A stretch of DNA of 64,000 nucleotides from Morchella semilibera (taxonomy: Eukaryota > Ascomycota > Pezizomycetes > Pezizales > Morchellaceae): assembly GCA_009192285.1 (NCBI GenBank), contig WBVU01000008.1:682001-746000 (forward strand), in the 5' to 3' direction. Numbering within the stretch: position 1 is the stretch's first letter; each line of letters begins with the position of its first letter. The notes under the pieces were generated by a model. It was given only the letters and a program-made list of their open reading frames with translations, searched no databases and had not been told where the DNA came from. The translations under genes and the position numbers were made by a program. Positions 1 through 11,990 of this stretch are shown here, piece after piece.

Positions 1-342
1 CGCAACTCTGTAATGAAGGGATATAAATGTATGATGGGATCAGGATCTTTATCATACCTACATCCACAATTTGATCTCATATCTTGTCTAGTTGAGAAGT
101 TATTCGCGATGCAATTTATAATTTATGTCACCTTTTAAGCGCGGCGCCATAGCTGTAATAGGTTTGGGGTGTTTAGACAGCAACGTGCACAAATTGCGGG
201 GCTAAACTAATAAACCATCGCAATCACCTTCTACTACTGCTCTTGCTGCCGCTACCACTACGCTACCGCAACTACTAAAATCCCTATTAAAGATCCTCCG
301 CGGCGCTTACGTGACCTGCGTATTCGATCCCACGATCGCATC
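1..342 (+). promoter_or_regulatory. 5' flank of the NLR gene
   Basis: No coding region is visible here. A pyrimidine-rich tract with repeated CTACTAC/CTACCAC triplets lies at about 226-290, some 50-115 bp before the NLR start codon. CT-rich tracts of this kind often mark the core promoter or transcription start of filamentous ascomycete genes. No TATA box or named operator is evident. Confidence 0.3.
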
Positions 343-3300
343 ATGGCGGGAAGCAGAGGAACCTCTGTGGCTTTCGAACGCGCGCTGCTCAGTTTTAAAA
401 ACAAACTGCTTCCCGATGAAGTTCAGGCCTTCACCGGCTCAACCTTGGAAGATATTCGTAACGAAGCGAGCGCAATACAGGATTCGCAACTAAAGAAGGA
501 TGGGGTGATTCGAGGTATACGAAGAATTCAACCGTTGATTAATGGCCTTACGCAATTTTCGGGTGTCATTGGGGTCTTTGTACAATCTAAGCCTGAAGTA
601 CTGGCATTCATATGGGTAATTACTTTCTTAAATAGATATTATATACGAAACCTGCTTATGTATTCATATTTTATGCTTAATAGGGCCCGATAAAATTCTT
701 CCTTCAAGTATGCACCCAAACCTACCTTTTTTATGAGACGTTCTTGTCGATTATACCGATACCGGCTCCCCGTACGCATGCCAGGGAGATGGCGGGGCTC
801 TTACCTCATTACAGATACAATTTACCTTTAGAGTTGCTAGTACTAATGCTCTGTTAGGTTGCAAGCTCGTATGCGGAGGCTTTTGATAAGCTTCTAAACG
901 CTTTCGAAACGCTAGGAGAGAATCTTTTGAGATTCCACGTATACGAAAAGACGTTTCTCGATGTTCCACGGATGCAAGATGTTATTGTAATGATATACGA
1001 GGATATCCTAAGATTCTATCAAGCTGCATTGAATTTCCTTCGAGAAAAATGTGCCTGCCTACTTCTATGAATTGTTTTCCTGGATACAACACTAATAACT
1101 CCGTGGACGCTGTAGTTTGGGGAAAGCTGTTTAAGTCCCTGTGGAAGACCTTTAACGATAGGTTTGGAAACATACTTTCCGACCTTGATCGGCATAAAGA
1201 ACTGGTCGACAGTGAAGCCTCAGCATTTCACATTGCCGAAGCACGTGCTGCCCGCCAAGCAGCGCAGGAAGCGGAAGAAACCACGAGAGCCTATAGAGAG
1301 AAACAAAACCTTCTACAAATCAAGATGTGGTTGGACCCTGTAGACTACGGCGCTTTTCTCGCAAGGTTAAGAAGCCCTCATAGCACAACCGGGCTTTGGT
1401 TCGTTCAGGAGAATGGTGTACAGACATGGTTGGATGTGGCAGACAAGTCAAAGAGATTCTTATGGTTAACTGGTATTCCTGGAGCCGGTAAGTGCTGACT
1501 TTCCACCCACCTCTCTCTTGTACGTAAGGGTATGCAAGGGTATTGTTCCCATACCAATACCCGCCAGTGGAGTCAAAACCATTGATACAAGGGCCTAGCG
1601 CCTCTAAACCGGCATGGCAACCCTAGGCCTGCATGGCGGCGTAGGCAGTCGTTCCTCTCGCTGGATCTGTGTCCGCACATGTATCAATTCACTAATACAA
1701 CCCACTTGATAGGCAAGACATTCTTATCAGCTTCGTTCTTGAGACATACGCAATCAACTTACGGCAAAAACGCGCCTATAGCCTACGCGTTTCTCAGACA
1801 TGATAGTGATAACACCTTCGCAATGATAATGCTGACACTTATCTCTCAACTACTCCACCACAACCTGCAGCAATTATCTTACTTTGACGAAATACGTGAA
1901 TCGAAAACCCACCCTCCAAGCTCCCAGGAAGAGGTTCAAGAGATGTTCAAATTTGTACTTGGAAATATTGGTGTTTCTTACATCTTTATAGATGGCTTAG
2001 ACGAAATTGACATCGACAAGAGGAAAATGGTACTCGATACGCTATGTCATCTTTTAACGGCAGCGGAAAATCTCAAGATATTTCTCAGCAGCAGACATGA
2101 GGTGGATATATCAACATCCTTGACAGACTTTGATAAACACATTCATCGGGTTGATCTAGCGGGGAAAAACCAGCAGGACATCAAAACATATATTGCGGAG
2201 GAGGGCAAAGAGATTTTTACCAGATTTAGCCTGGACGATGAAACGCGACAGCAAACCCAAGATATCCTCGATGAAGTGTGCGACAAGGCCGAAGGTGGGT
2301 AATCTCCGCCTCTACGGTACTACTATTGCTTACCAGGTGTAGGTATGTTTTTATGGGCTCGCTTGGTCATTATCGACCTGAAAGGCCAGGTTGATTTTGA
2401 GGGGCTTGAAGATGCGGCCCGCCAATTACCAGTTGGGCTCGAAGCAGCGTTAGTATTGGCATATCACCGAAAAACAGTCCTATGTCTGGCTAACTCGTGT
2501 TTGAATCTCGTTTTTATTCAGGTATGGGCGAATTTTAAACCGCATAAAGGAGAAATTATCTCAGAATGAACGAGATCTTGCAAGAAGAGTCTTAGGGTGG
2601 GTTATGTGTAGTACAAGACCTTTAAGTTTGAATGAACTTAAGCAAGCTATGGCAATCCGTGAAGGGGATAGTTGCATAAACAAGCGGAGGATAATATTGA
2701 GACGGTTGGATGAGCTTTGCGGGCCCGTCATAGAGATTGATGCAGAGGATAACATCCACTTTGTTCATTTTACGGCGAAGGAGTAAGTTTTAGATATCTA
2801 TTTCTAGTTATAAGTGGCTAATGTGGTGCGCTTCAAAGATACCTCACGAGCACCTATGGCGGAAGCTTTATACGTCACTCGGAAGCTCATCAAGATATTG
2901 CGATTACCTGCATCAGATACCTGTCATTTTCCTGCTTTGATATAAACACTACAGATGACAAGGTTAAAGCGGATGTACTATCGGGAGAGTATTGCCTCCA
3001 CCTATATGCTGAAAGAAATTGGATGTATCATGTCAAGCATGCAATAGAGTTAGACCATGATGATAGCTGGACTAAGTCATTTGCTTCCTTATTGGCCGAG
3101 TTTGTACACCTTAGGTTGGACGAAGATTTACCCCAGGTCGCGAATCAAGATGTTCCCTCCGAATGGCGCTTCTTGGAACGTCTTAACTCCTCGCCAAATG
3201 TGCAGAGACATCTCATTAATTACTGTATATTCAATTCCGGAGAAGGTTTATCTAAAGGAATTTCATGTAAGTCGACCCCATTCATTTCTAGATATATATG

Positions 3301-6300
3301 TATAAATCTCGTTCTATGTCTTATACTATTTTACTAGTCGACCCCCTTACACTACAAAGATCGACGCAAAGGTTTAGACAGCATCTTGAAGATATCTTCA
3401 CTTCCTTTTCGATGTCAAATCATCAGGACCAGCTTCAAAGTATCCACAGAAACTATGGTGGAAACATATTCAAGTGTTCTCGAGTACAATGCTTACATTA
3501 TGTCAATGGATTTGACACCCGCAACAAAAGAGACGAGCATTTGAATACCCACACTCGACCCTTCCCATGCAACGTCCAAGGGTGCGATTTTGTCTCGTTT
3601 GGTTTTGCGACTACGGGGGCCCTTAAAGCCCATCTTCAGCGGTATCACCAAACTCATGTTTCCGATGTCGATACACACACTCGAGGCCATTCTAGCCTGG
3701 GTACTTATCCGCCCTTAGCAAAACTGGACCTCGAAATGCTCTTATTCGACTCAATAAGTACTGGGAATGTGTCAAAGGTCAAGAGCGTGCTGGAACTTGA
3801 TCTCGACTTGAATTCTGGTAGCTTCAACGACAACGGCGAATCTTTCTTACATTACGCACTCGCGGCAGGGCACAAAGATATATTTCAGCTACTTTTGGAG
3901 AAAGGAGCTTCTGCAAATACCCTGGATAGGGGGCAAACAACGACTATTCTCAACTCCGCAATCTCTAAAGGATCAACAGAATATGTTGAGCTATTATTGG
4001 AATGGGGGGCTAGCGTTAATAGATTAGGGGAGTGGGTAGATGGGGATACTAAAGTGAACGATATTCGTGCGCCTCTAATAGTAGCGGTTCAATGCAGCCA
4101 GAAGGAGTCAGTTCGACTCCTCCTCGAACACGGAGCGGATATCAACTCAACAGATGGGGTTGGAACTGCAGCTCTCATACAGGCCGTCAGCAACTCCCCA
4201 GGGTCTCCAGATATAATCAAGATACTACTAGAGCAGGGGGTAAGCGCAAACACTGTATCACCGGACGGTACTCCGGCTTTGATACTGGCGGTTAAACAAA
4301 AGCAGAAGGAGTCAATTCGACTTCTCCTCGAACACGGAGCGGATGCCGACTCAACAGACCGGGCTGGAATTACGGCTCTCGTGCAGGCCTTCGGCAACTA
4401 CCCAGAAACCCCAGATATCACCAAGATACTGCTAGAACAGGGGGTAAGCGCTAACAATGTATCGCTGAACGGTACTCCGGCTTTGATACTAGCGGTTGGA
4501 CTCAAGCGGAAGGAGTCAGTTCGACTCCTCCTCGAACACGGAGCGGATGTCAACTCAATAGATCGGGTTGGAATTGCAGCTCTCATACAGGCCGTCAACA
4601 ACCCCTCAGAATCTCCAGATATCATCAAGATTCTGCTAGAGCAGGGGGCAAGCGCAAACACCCTATCGCCGGACGGTACCCCGGCTTTGGGGCTGGCGGT
4701 TGAACGCAACCGGAGAGAGTCAGTTCAACTCCTCCTAGAACACGGAGCGGATGTCAACAATGGGGTTGGAGCTGCAGCTCTCATGCAGGCCGTCAGCAAC
4801 TCCCCGGAATCTCCAGATATCATCAAGATACTGCTAGAGCAGGGGGTAAGCGCAAACACTGTATCGCCGGACGGTACTCCGGCTTTGAGACTGGCGGTTA
4901 AACGCAACCAGAATGAGTCAGTTCGACTCCTCCTCGAGCACGGAGCGGATGTCAGCTCAACAAATGGGGTTGGAACTGCAGCTCTCATACAGGCCGTCAG
5001 CAACTCCCCGGAATCTCCAGATATCATCAAGATACTGCTAGAGCAGGGGGTAAGCGCAAACACTGTATCGCCGGACGGTACTCCGGCTTTGATACTGGCG
5101 GTTAAACACAACCAGAAGGAGTCAATTCGACTCCTCCTAGAACACGGAGCGGATGTCAGCTCAACGAATGGGGTTGGAACCGCAGCTCTCATACAGGCCG
5201 TCAGCAACCGCCCGGAATCCCCAGATATCATCAAGATACTGCTAGAGCAGGGGGTAAGCGCAAACACTGTATCGCCGGGTGGTACTCCGGCTTTGATACT
5301 AGCGGTTAGACTCAAGCGGAAGGAGTCAGTTCGACTCCTCCTCGAACACGGAGCGGATGTCAACAATGGGGTTGGAACTGCAGCTCTCATACAGGCCGTC
5401 AGCAGCTACCCAGAATCTCCAGATATCATCAAGATACTGCTAGAGCAGGGGGTAAGCGCAAACACTGTATCGCCGGGCGGTACTCCGGCTTTGATATTGG
5501 CGGTTGAACATAACCAGAAGGAGTCAGTTCGACTCCTCCTGGAACACGGAGCGGATGTTAGCTCAACGAATGGGGTTGGAACTGCAGCACTCATACAGGC
5601 CGTCAGCAACTCCCCGGAATCTCCAGCTATTATCAAGACACTGCTAGAGCAGGGGGTAAGTGCAAACACTGTATCGCCGGACGGTACTCCGGCTTTGATA
5701 CTGGCGGTTAAACACAAGCGGAAGGAGTCAGTTCGACTGCTCCTCGAGCACGGAGCGGACGACGACTCAATAAATGGGGTTGGGACTGCAGCTCTCGTAC
5801 AGGCCATCAGCAACTACCCGATATCTCCAGATATCATCAAGATACTGTTAGAGCAGGGGATAAGCGCAAACAGCGTATGGCTGGACGGTAGGCCGGTTGC
5901 TCTACAAGCACTCTGGCGCGGCTCCGCACTAGTAGCTCGACAACTCCTTGAAAAAGGAGAGTACACCGATGCCCTCTGGAAAGATAACCGTGACGAAGCT
6001 GCGGTCGCGGCTGCGAAGATGTACTCCGAGGGGAAGTTGCCGATAATGAAGCTTCTAATATCGAAATATGGCGTTAATCCGAATACAAAGAATTCTGTAG
6101 GGGATCCAATCCTGGTTATCATGGTGTCTTCCTCGCAGGGTTGGTGCCCAGGAACAGCCGACTTTCTTATTTTGGGGGGAGCGGAGAGGGACCCGGACTT
6201 CAATGGTAGGCGCCTAAGTATCCTATAATTCAAATTCAGATACATACATGCATCTTCATTCAAACCCTTTTAGACTAGGGAAAGTACCGCTAACCCACAA

Positions 6301-6978
6301 GATAGCGAGTTCAATTCCAACCAGGATAGAGGTAAGGACCGGTATGTAGTACATCCTCGTTAGCCTTACAACCGCGACCCAGGCATACATATAAATATGT
6401 ACCTAAGCACTATTAAACTGCAGAAGCCGGCGCTAATCAAATACCTAACGGATATAGATGCACTGTTCGGAGCAATATATGTTGGAATGATAAAATTGGT
6501 TAAAGGTCTTATTAGGAGCAAAGTACGTCTCAACTCCCGAGACCCCGAGACAGGAGTGAGACCGGTTATGGCGGCCCTACTCAGCCCCCATTATGAATAC
6601 GAGATTCTTGAAATGCTCTTGAACGCTGGGGCAGATGTCAACCACATTGACAAGAAAACCGGGTCGGGATCGGCAATCCTCGTTGCAGCGCAAAGGATTA
6701 CGGCAGATTCCGGGGGTGATGCGCTGGAGCTTCTTTTGGGGCATGGTGCAAGGATCGACATGGTACTGGACAGGGAGGGGCAGACGGCATTGCACAGAGT
6801 GGCGGAAAAGAAAAATATATTCGCCGCTAGAGCTCTGCTGGAGCATGGAGCTCGTGCTGATATACCTGATAAGAAGGGAAAAACAGCACTGACAATTTGG
6901 CCAGAGCTTTTTAATCAAACAATAGATTCAACGGGCGAATCACAATCGAGTGTACCGGTGCCGATGGATGAGGTGTAG
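343..6978 (+). CDS. NACHT-ankyrin NLR-like STAND protein
   Basis: Proposed exons: 343-615, 684-707, 858-1050, 1116-1487, 1713-2294, 2343-2448, 2522-2782, 2839-3266, 3338-6205, 6458-6978. All junctions are GT-AG and phases agree, giving 5628 nt and 1875 residues without an internal stop. Domain order: a DUF7708-like N-terminal region (residues about 30-165, with VLAFIWGPIKFFLQ across exons 1-2), an Ala/Glu-rich coiled coil (about 205-245), a NACHT NTPase (Walker A GIPGAGKT at 283-290, Walker B FIDGLDE around D381), a helical region, a Cys/His region with two C2H2-like fingers (about 793-853), then ankyrin repeats (about 913-1596 and again 1703-1850). In fungi such STAND receptors are thought to sense non-self and trigger incompatibility or defence in the cytoplasm. 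Ligand and effector are unknown here. The ATG at 343 is the first one giving this N-terminus. No neighbour suggests a partner. Confidence 0.85.
1488..1712 (+). other. Long intron splitting the Walker A motif
   Basis: This 225-nt intron has the canonical donor GTAAGT and an ACTAAT branch-like site, and interrupts the glycine codon of GIPGAGKT. Most other introns of this gene are 48-75 nt. Part of it (about 1530-1580, ATACCAATACCCGCCAG) resembles sequence at 8840-8860, so it may contain a small repeat. Confidence 0.6.
4069..5884 (+). repeat. Homogenised ankyrin tandem array in exon 9
   Basis: Nine head-to-tail units make up residues about 991-1596 of the NLR. Seven units are 204 nt (68 residues, two ankyrin half-motifs each) and two (the fourth and seventh) are 198 nt, lacking two codons after LLEHGADVN. 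Middle units differ by only a few bases, while the first, third and last are more diverged. This points to recent unequal exchange or gene conversion within the array. Seven units carry GTAAGC or GTAAGT at the same codon phase (GT at 4240, 4444, 4846, 5050, 5254, 5452 and 5656), each encoding Val-Ser. Confidence 0.85.
6206..6457 (+). other. Last intron of the NLR gene
   Basis: This 252-nt intron runs from GTAGGC to GATATAG, with CCTAAC just before the acceptor. It rejoins the ankyrin reading frame as DFN|DALFGAIYVGM. An alternative acceptor at 6420 would give the wrong frame. A B-box-like AGTTCAATTCC near 6309 hints at a decayed tRNA-derived insert, but no A box supports it. Confidence 0.65.
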
Positions 6979-8157
6979 GTATCAATCGAGGGCATGTGTA
7001 TCTCGCGCTGTTGGGTTTGTTTGGGTAAAAGGAGTGTGCTTGGTTACCGTTCTTTCTTTATTTTTGTCTGGGCTTGGTGGAGATGATGGGCTATCTTCTT
7101 CTTGACTTCTTTTCTTTACTTTTCATTCGATTTCTTCTCTTTTTATCTTGAGGATGGGGGTTCTTAAATCATTTGTTGGGGACCTGGGAACTTTCGTTTT
7201 CTATGTGAAACATTTGTCATACCTCGCAATGATTGGTAAGTCGATCCGGTTTACTAACCACTTCCTCCTACCATCGAAGATACATTGCATAGTCGTATTA
7301 ACTGAGGTTGGGCTAATAATTTGCTAGTCGATCATTTCATCATAACTCTTTTCATTCACTTGTCTTTATCTATCATTCATACTCGCTTAAAGTAAATCAC
7401 ATCCGTCCCCACCTGGCATCCCGTACCTGATCATGAGTTTGGTATCTAAAGATCAGAGTTAGAACCGATTGCGAGACGACGGCGAAGATTTATAATGATG
7501 GTGTCCGGTGGTAGTCTACAGAGTTATTTGATTTTACAGTGCTTTTTCTATATAGCGGCGGTGGTGGTGGGGCCTAGGTTTTTCCTTTGCTTATACTAAG
7601 TTATGTTTTATCGCTTTTTATTTTTTGAATCATTTCAATTTTAAGATACAACCCGAACCTCGTAGGCGGCAACAGCAGACGGCGACCCGGAGACAACCAT
7701 AGTCCTGTACTTACCGACTGAGCCAGTTGATAAATGGTCTCTCCGGCAGCGACCCGGTGGGCTGCGGTGTACTATAGAATATAAAGACATTTGCAAACCT
7801 AAGCTCATCAATTAGGACACCCCCCCTAATCCCAGTGCCGGAAGAACCTCGCCCAGGGTAATGGCCTATCCGCCCGACCGATCTGCCCGCACCGGCTGGA
7901 AGGAAACGAGGAGTTCACAAAGGCAGATAAGGCTTATAGTTTGAATTCGCCTTGTCATTAGACCCACTCTCAGTGAGGCTGAACCCCGGGGTTGACAACC
8001 TTTGGCATGCAGTGTCGGAACCCTGCTGAATGGGTGGGCTTGGCAGTGTTTGCGCAGAGCCTCAAGTCTTACCCCGCAACGTAACCCCGCACTTGGAGCT
8101 TCTATGTGTTCGGTAACCGCCATCGCCCCAACGCAACGACCTTCGGCGTTTTGTTCC
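6979..8157. other. Intergenic, no gene seen
   Basis: This is the downstream flank of the NLR. It has T/C-rich stretches at 7090-7150 and 7330-7390 and stop codons in all frames. Open frames near 7866-8165 are short and unlike any family I know. I see no RNA gene. Confidence 0.5.
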
Positions 8158-8560
8158 GGCCACAACTAGGAGTTCGTACCCAGCTCTCCTGGAGCGTTAT
8201 TGCTCCGGCTCTTGGTGACTTCCCTCTGCGCGAGTATTGGGGAGCTACTGTCAGGGTCGGAGGCCTGTCGGAGGCCTGTCGGAGGGCTGTGGGAGAGCTA
8301 TGGAAGGGCTCGGAGGACCGTCGGAGGGCTGTCGGAGCTGAGTTTACATACGAAAGGTCCTTTTTAGCTTCCAGCGGAGGCCCCTAGCCCCCGGCTGCCT
8401 TCATTTGACTCTCCGATCGCGATACGAACATGAAGTATTTCTAGCTTCCCCGGGCTTCTTTTGGGTCACCAACATAATCAATGGAGAATGTTGGAAAGTT
8501 AATACTCCAGACCCTACGGTGAGCAGCAAGCTACTCGTGGAGGACGGGTACGAGACTAGA
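8158..8560 (+). repeat. GTCGGAGG-type dispersed repeat, copy 1
   Basis: This stretch shares its order of blocks with 11578-11990: a GTACCCAGC..CTCCT block, a run of TGTCGGAGGGC-like 10-14 bp tandem units (8255-8340), a TTTACATAC block, TTTGGGTCACC, and CTCCAGACCCTACGGTGAGC (around 8500) followed by TACGAGACTAG. No open frame is shared, so it looks like a non-coding repeat. The family is unknown. Confidence 0.55.
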
Positions 8561-9578
8561 GGTAAGGCTCACTCTTCGCCGGGAGCGGATGGGTGTCCGA
8601 ATAACTCGTGCATAGCCTGTCCCCCATTTCCCCCCTACCCTATTTCTCCACTAATTATTGATCTAGGGCGGAACAAGGTTTCGGAAATATCGTCTACGAG
8701 CTTCATAGTTTTTGCGGTGTTGCCTCTCTCGTCGTTGTTTGCACGGGAAAATACAACCTAGTCCTAACTCTTGTACAGGCTTCCCGCGCAGTTATTCCTT
8801 ACTCCAAGAATAGCTCTCCCGGGCCCACCCTCTCGGAGGCATGCCAATACCCGCCGGTGGTAGGTAGGGAATTTATATAACCAGACAGCTTCTACCAAGC
8901 CTAGCCAGACCTTAGCCAACAATTCCGGGGCCGGATACCCGGGGGAAACAGCTGGCTCATCTCGCACTTGAAAGAGCACGGAAGTCGCAACGCCATTAAT
9001 ACACCGTTGTATATATCTTCATCCCGGGCTGGCGAGCGTTGACATTACGGTGAGATTTTCTGGGTTGGAAGTTACAACTACAAACTGTTTTGCGTTCTAT
9101 TCTATCCTATGGGTTTATGTAATATAGTCTTATGATGGTTGCGCTACTTAATACATCATGAAAAAAGTTGTCAGTGATAACCACGATCGAGACGGAGCCA
9201 CATAGCGATAAACCCTCTTCGTGTTTCAAACGGAAATAGTTCTCAGGGTTATGCTGAAGTATGATGTTGTGGAGGTATATTCCTGGGGCATAGTATCTAC
9301 AAACATTTTCAAATAAACGGCAGTCTAAAGTATCAAACAGGGAGCAGTATAACTACTTAGGTTCAATGGTGGGGGAATTTCCGCGCTTACGCTAGTTATT
9401 GTCTTAGGTTTTGTAATACTAGCTCATTGATGAAAGACGAGTGATATATCATGATCCATGCGGTTGGCCTTTTTTTTTCATTTTTATTTTTTTCTCATTA
9501 GTTTAGGAAGTAGAGATACGGGAAAGGAGAAAGGGGCGAAGTAGAAAACAAAGAAGGGAGGCTACGAGAGAGTGGGAG
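8561..9578. other. Intergenic, no gene seen
   Basis: Only short frames are present. A T-rich run lies at about 9470-9495. Sequence at 8825-8870 partly matches the long NLR intron. Nothing else is recognised. Confidence 0.4.
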
Positions 9579-10470
9579 GTGAAGCAGAGGAATAAATTGC
9601 GGAGACGCCTGCGCGCGAAGCTTATAAACTACAACTCTAAGCAACTACCACCGCCACCATACATTCCCGTAACTGACGTGCTTGGCCGGTGTCGGGCTAC
9701 GCTGACTACGTTGGCCCTCGGGCAGATAGCCGGGATTGGCAACCGACGGATCCTGTCGTGCTGCGGGAAAGAGGTGGCGCGGTTGGTTGAACGTTGCCCG
9801 CCCCCCGAGGACCTGTCTGTCCATGAAGGTGGGACTTGGTGATATTGTGAGTAATCCTTCTAATCATGAAAGTATATAGTATATGGAATAAGATTGACAC
9901 TCACCTAAAAAAATCGAGGTTGCGCCATGCTTGGCTGGACTCCCCCGCCTACCCCACCTGGCCCTGAAAGTTGTCCATGACAGCCCCTACCGAGCACCCC
10001 GCTAGTATCCTTGCCTAACATCTCCCACCAAGCTCCATCCCGCTGTGGTCCATGGTTCCGCCCCCCAGGATGGCTACTGGGCGCCCGCGCCCCCCACCGC
10101 CACCACGCCGCCCGAGAGGACCAACCCCACCTCCTCGCCGCAGGGCTAGTCTGGCGTGAGACCCACCCACCTCGACATTGTCAGCGCCAACACGGGTTCT
10201 TCCGCCGCAACCCCCTGAATTGGTACGAGATGCGTCGTGGCACCCCCGAGGACAGGAGGCCCGCGGTCCGGGAAAGCCCCCGGGGCAGAGGTATGAGTGG
10301 GGCGGCAGCGGGTTTGTGGTCGTGTGCGCGGATCGGTTCAGGGCGGGGGAGACGTTTGTGCCCGCTTCGTGGTGCACTTTGTGGGGGCAGTAGTCTAGTA
10401 CGCATCCGGTTGGCGGATATGCGGGGTCAGCGGAGCAAGAACTTGGTTAGGGTTCTTTGTGATAGGTAGT
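9579..10470 (+). other. GC-rich block with unconvincing open frames
   Basis: GC content rises sharply here and several overlapping frames stay open on both strands (for example about 9585-9842 and 10011-10469 on plus). The first plus frame has no ATG and ends in LVERCPPPEDLSVHEGGTW. None matches a family I know. GC-rich DNA keeps frames open by chance, so I do not call a gene, though an exon cannot be ruled out. Confidence 0.25.
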
Positions 10471-10481
10471 CCCAATAAATC

Positions 10482-11297
10482 TCACCGCTGTAATAACGAG
10501 TCCTTGTTTATGTGAAACTCACGACTGAAAGCCGCTTTTTTGCTGCAGTGAGCAGGATGCCAGGCTACTGATATTGGGGAGTTTAACAAATCTCTTACCT
10601 GACACGGGCTGAAACACATGCGACAATGTTCAGGAGGGATTATCCTACACTGACTCCCTCCGAGCGTGATATCTACGGCGATACAAGATGGTGAAATAGG
10701 TTGGGGGGGTGAGTGGCGGTGAGAGGTTGGGAGCGGTAGTGATAGTGGGCGGAGTGGAAAGCGGTGGAAGTGGCAGGCTGTTTGGAAGTTAATGGAGGAG
10801 TAGAAGGCAGAGAAGTGTACCGCGGTGGGAGATCTGGAGAGGTTAACAGAGGTAGAGGTTCGGGAGAGTTGTGGTGGTGATTTAATGTTGAGCTTATAGA
10901 TGAGGATACGGGGGGCTGAGCGGCTCGAGGTAGGGCTGAGTGGGTGGAGTGCGGATGACGGTGGATGAGGTGGAAGCGGAGTTTGATGGGTAGATGTGGT
11001 GGTGGCGGGGGATGGAGGTGGTGAAGGAGATGGGGGTGTTGAGGTTGGGGTAATTGAGGAGGTGGAGGTGGTTGAGGAGATGGGAGGACGGTTGAGGACG
11101 CGGAGGGGTTGAGGAGCTGCAAGCTTTAGAGTATTTGGGGAATGGTGGAGATGGCATAGTTTGGAGGATCCAGTGGTGGAGGTGGCAGAGGATGTAGAGG
11201 TTGGTGGCGGGGGCGGAAGGGTGTCAGGAGGCGGAAGGTAGAAGCAGGCGGAAGTGGAAGCAGGCGGGGGGGGGGGTACAGGGACGAACAACTTCAA
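10482..11297 (-). other. Purine-rich low-complexity tract (Pro/Ser/Thr frame on minus)
   Basis: The plus strand is dominated by GGTGGA/GGAGGTGG-like steps. The minus strand therefore reads as a 271-residue frame that is nearly all Pro, Ser, Thr and His, with a C-terminal part of mixed composition (about residues 205-271). All three minus frames are open over 10673-11157, which indicates composition rather than coding. A secreted or wall protein is conceivable, but no signal peptide is convincing. Confidence 0.3.
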
Positions 11298-11577
11298 TGG
11301 AGGCGGTGTCCATTGTCACTTGTTTCTTTATGAAGAATAAATACAGTCGGATAGCAGAATTTTTCACTCCTAATAACTTCAAGTTTTCCCTTAATTCGTT
11401 GGGCTTACACCGGAGAATCCCTGCTGCAGCACAAAGCGGGGTAACAAGCCGGATCCAACCCCGCTCATGCAGGTACACGGCGCTTTATCGATAAGATATC
11501 CCTGCACCGCCCACACAGCGCCCAAGAGCCTCATCGCCAGTTCCCTGATCCCACACACCAGAGACGGCACTGTATAG

Positions 11578-11990
11578 GCTCGTACCCAGCCCTCCTACCG
11601 GAGGGGCTGTAGCATTATCGTTCCGACCTTTGGTGAGATCTTTTTGTGGGAGCATTGGGGGCTCTCCGACTGTCGGAGGGCTGTCGGAGGGCTGTTTACA
11701 TACCAAAATAAGGGTTTTTTTGGCCCCCGGCGGGCATCATTTAGGTCTCCGACGGGAAAATTAGCTTTTTTTAGCCTCTGTTTGACTTTCCGACATGGGA
11801 ACTAACCACATTTAGCACTGTCGGACTTCATTTGGGTCACCGACATACCAGGTTGGGAGTGTCGGGCTTCATTTGGGTCTCCGACACAGTAAATCATATT
11901 TTTGTCGGAAGGTTGATGCTCCAGACTAGACCCTACGGTGAGCAGCATGCTAGCTGCTGGTAGGGGATGGATACGAGACTAGGCACTGTG
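11578..11990 (+). repeat. GTCGGAGG-type dispersed repeat, copy 2
   Basis: This is the second copy of the repeat at 8158-8560. It has tandem TGTCGGAGGGC units near 11670-11695, several CATTTGGGTC(A/T)CCGACA blocks at 11820-11890, and CCCTACGGTGAGCAGCATGC followed by TACGAGACTAGG. A third, partial match (GCTCCAGACCCTACTGTGA) lies at about 13510-13600. Confidence 0.55.

Noticed and set aside
4069-5884. CRISPR-like array
   Set aside because: The repeats are contiguous ankyrin codons of 204 nt with no spacers, and the context is eukaryotic.
4089-6263. Long minus-strand frames (102-221 codons) opposite the ankyrin array
   Set aside because: They are mirror frames of a repeated coding sequence, repeat with the same period, and show Ser/Ala/Pro-rich sequence without domains.
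6300-6330. Possible tRNA B box in the last NLR intron
   Set aside because: No A box at the right distance and no cloverleaf can be drawn.
10482-11297. 271-residue Pro/Ser/Thr protein on minus
   Set aside because: Neighbouring frames are equally open, the composition follows the GGTGGA tract, and there is no convincing signal peptide or domain.
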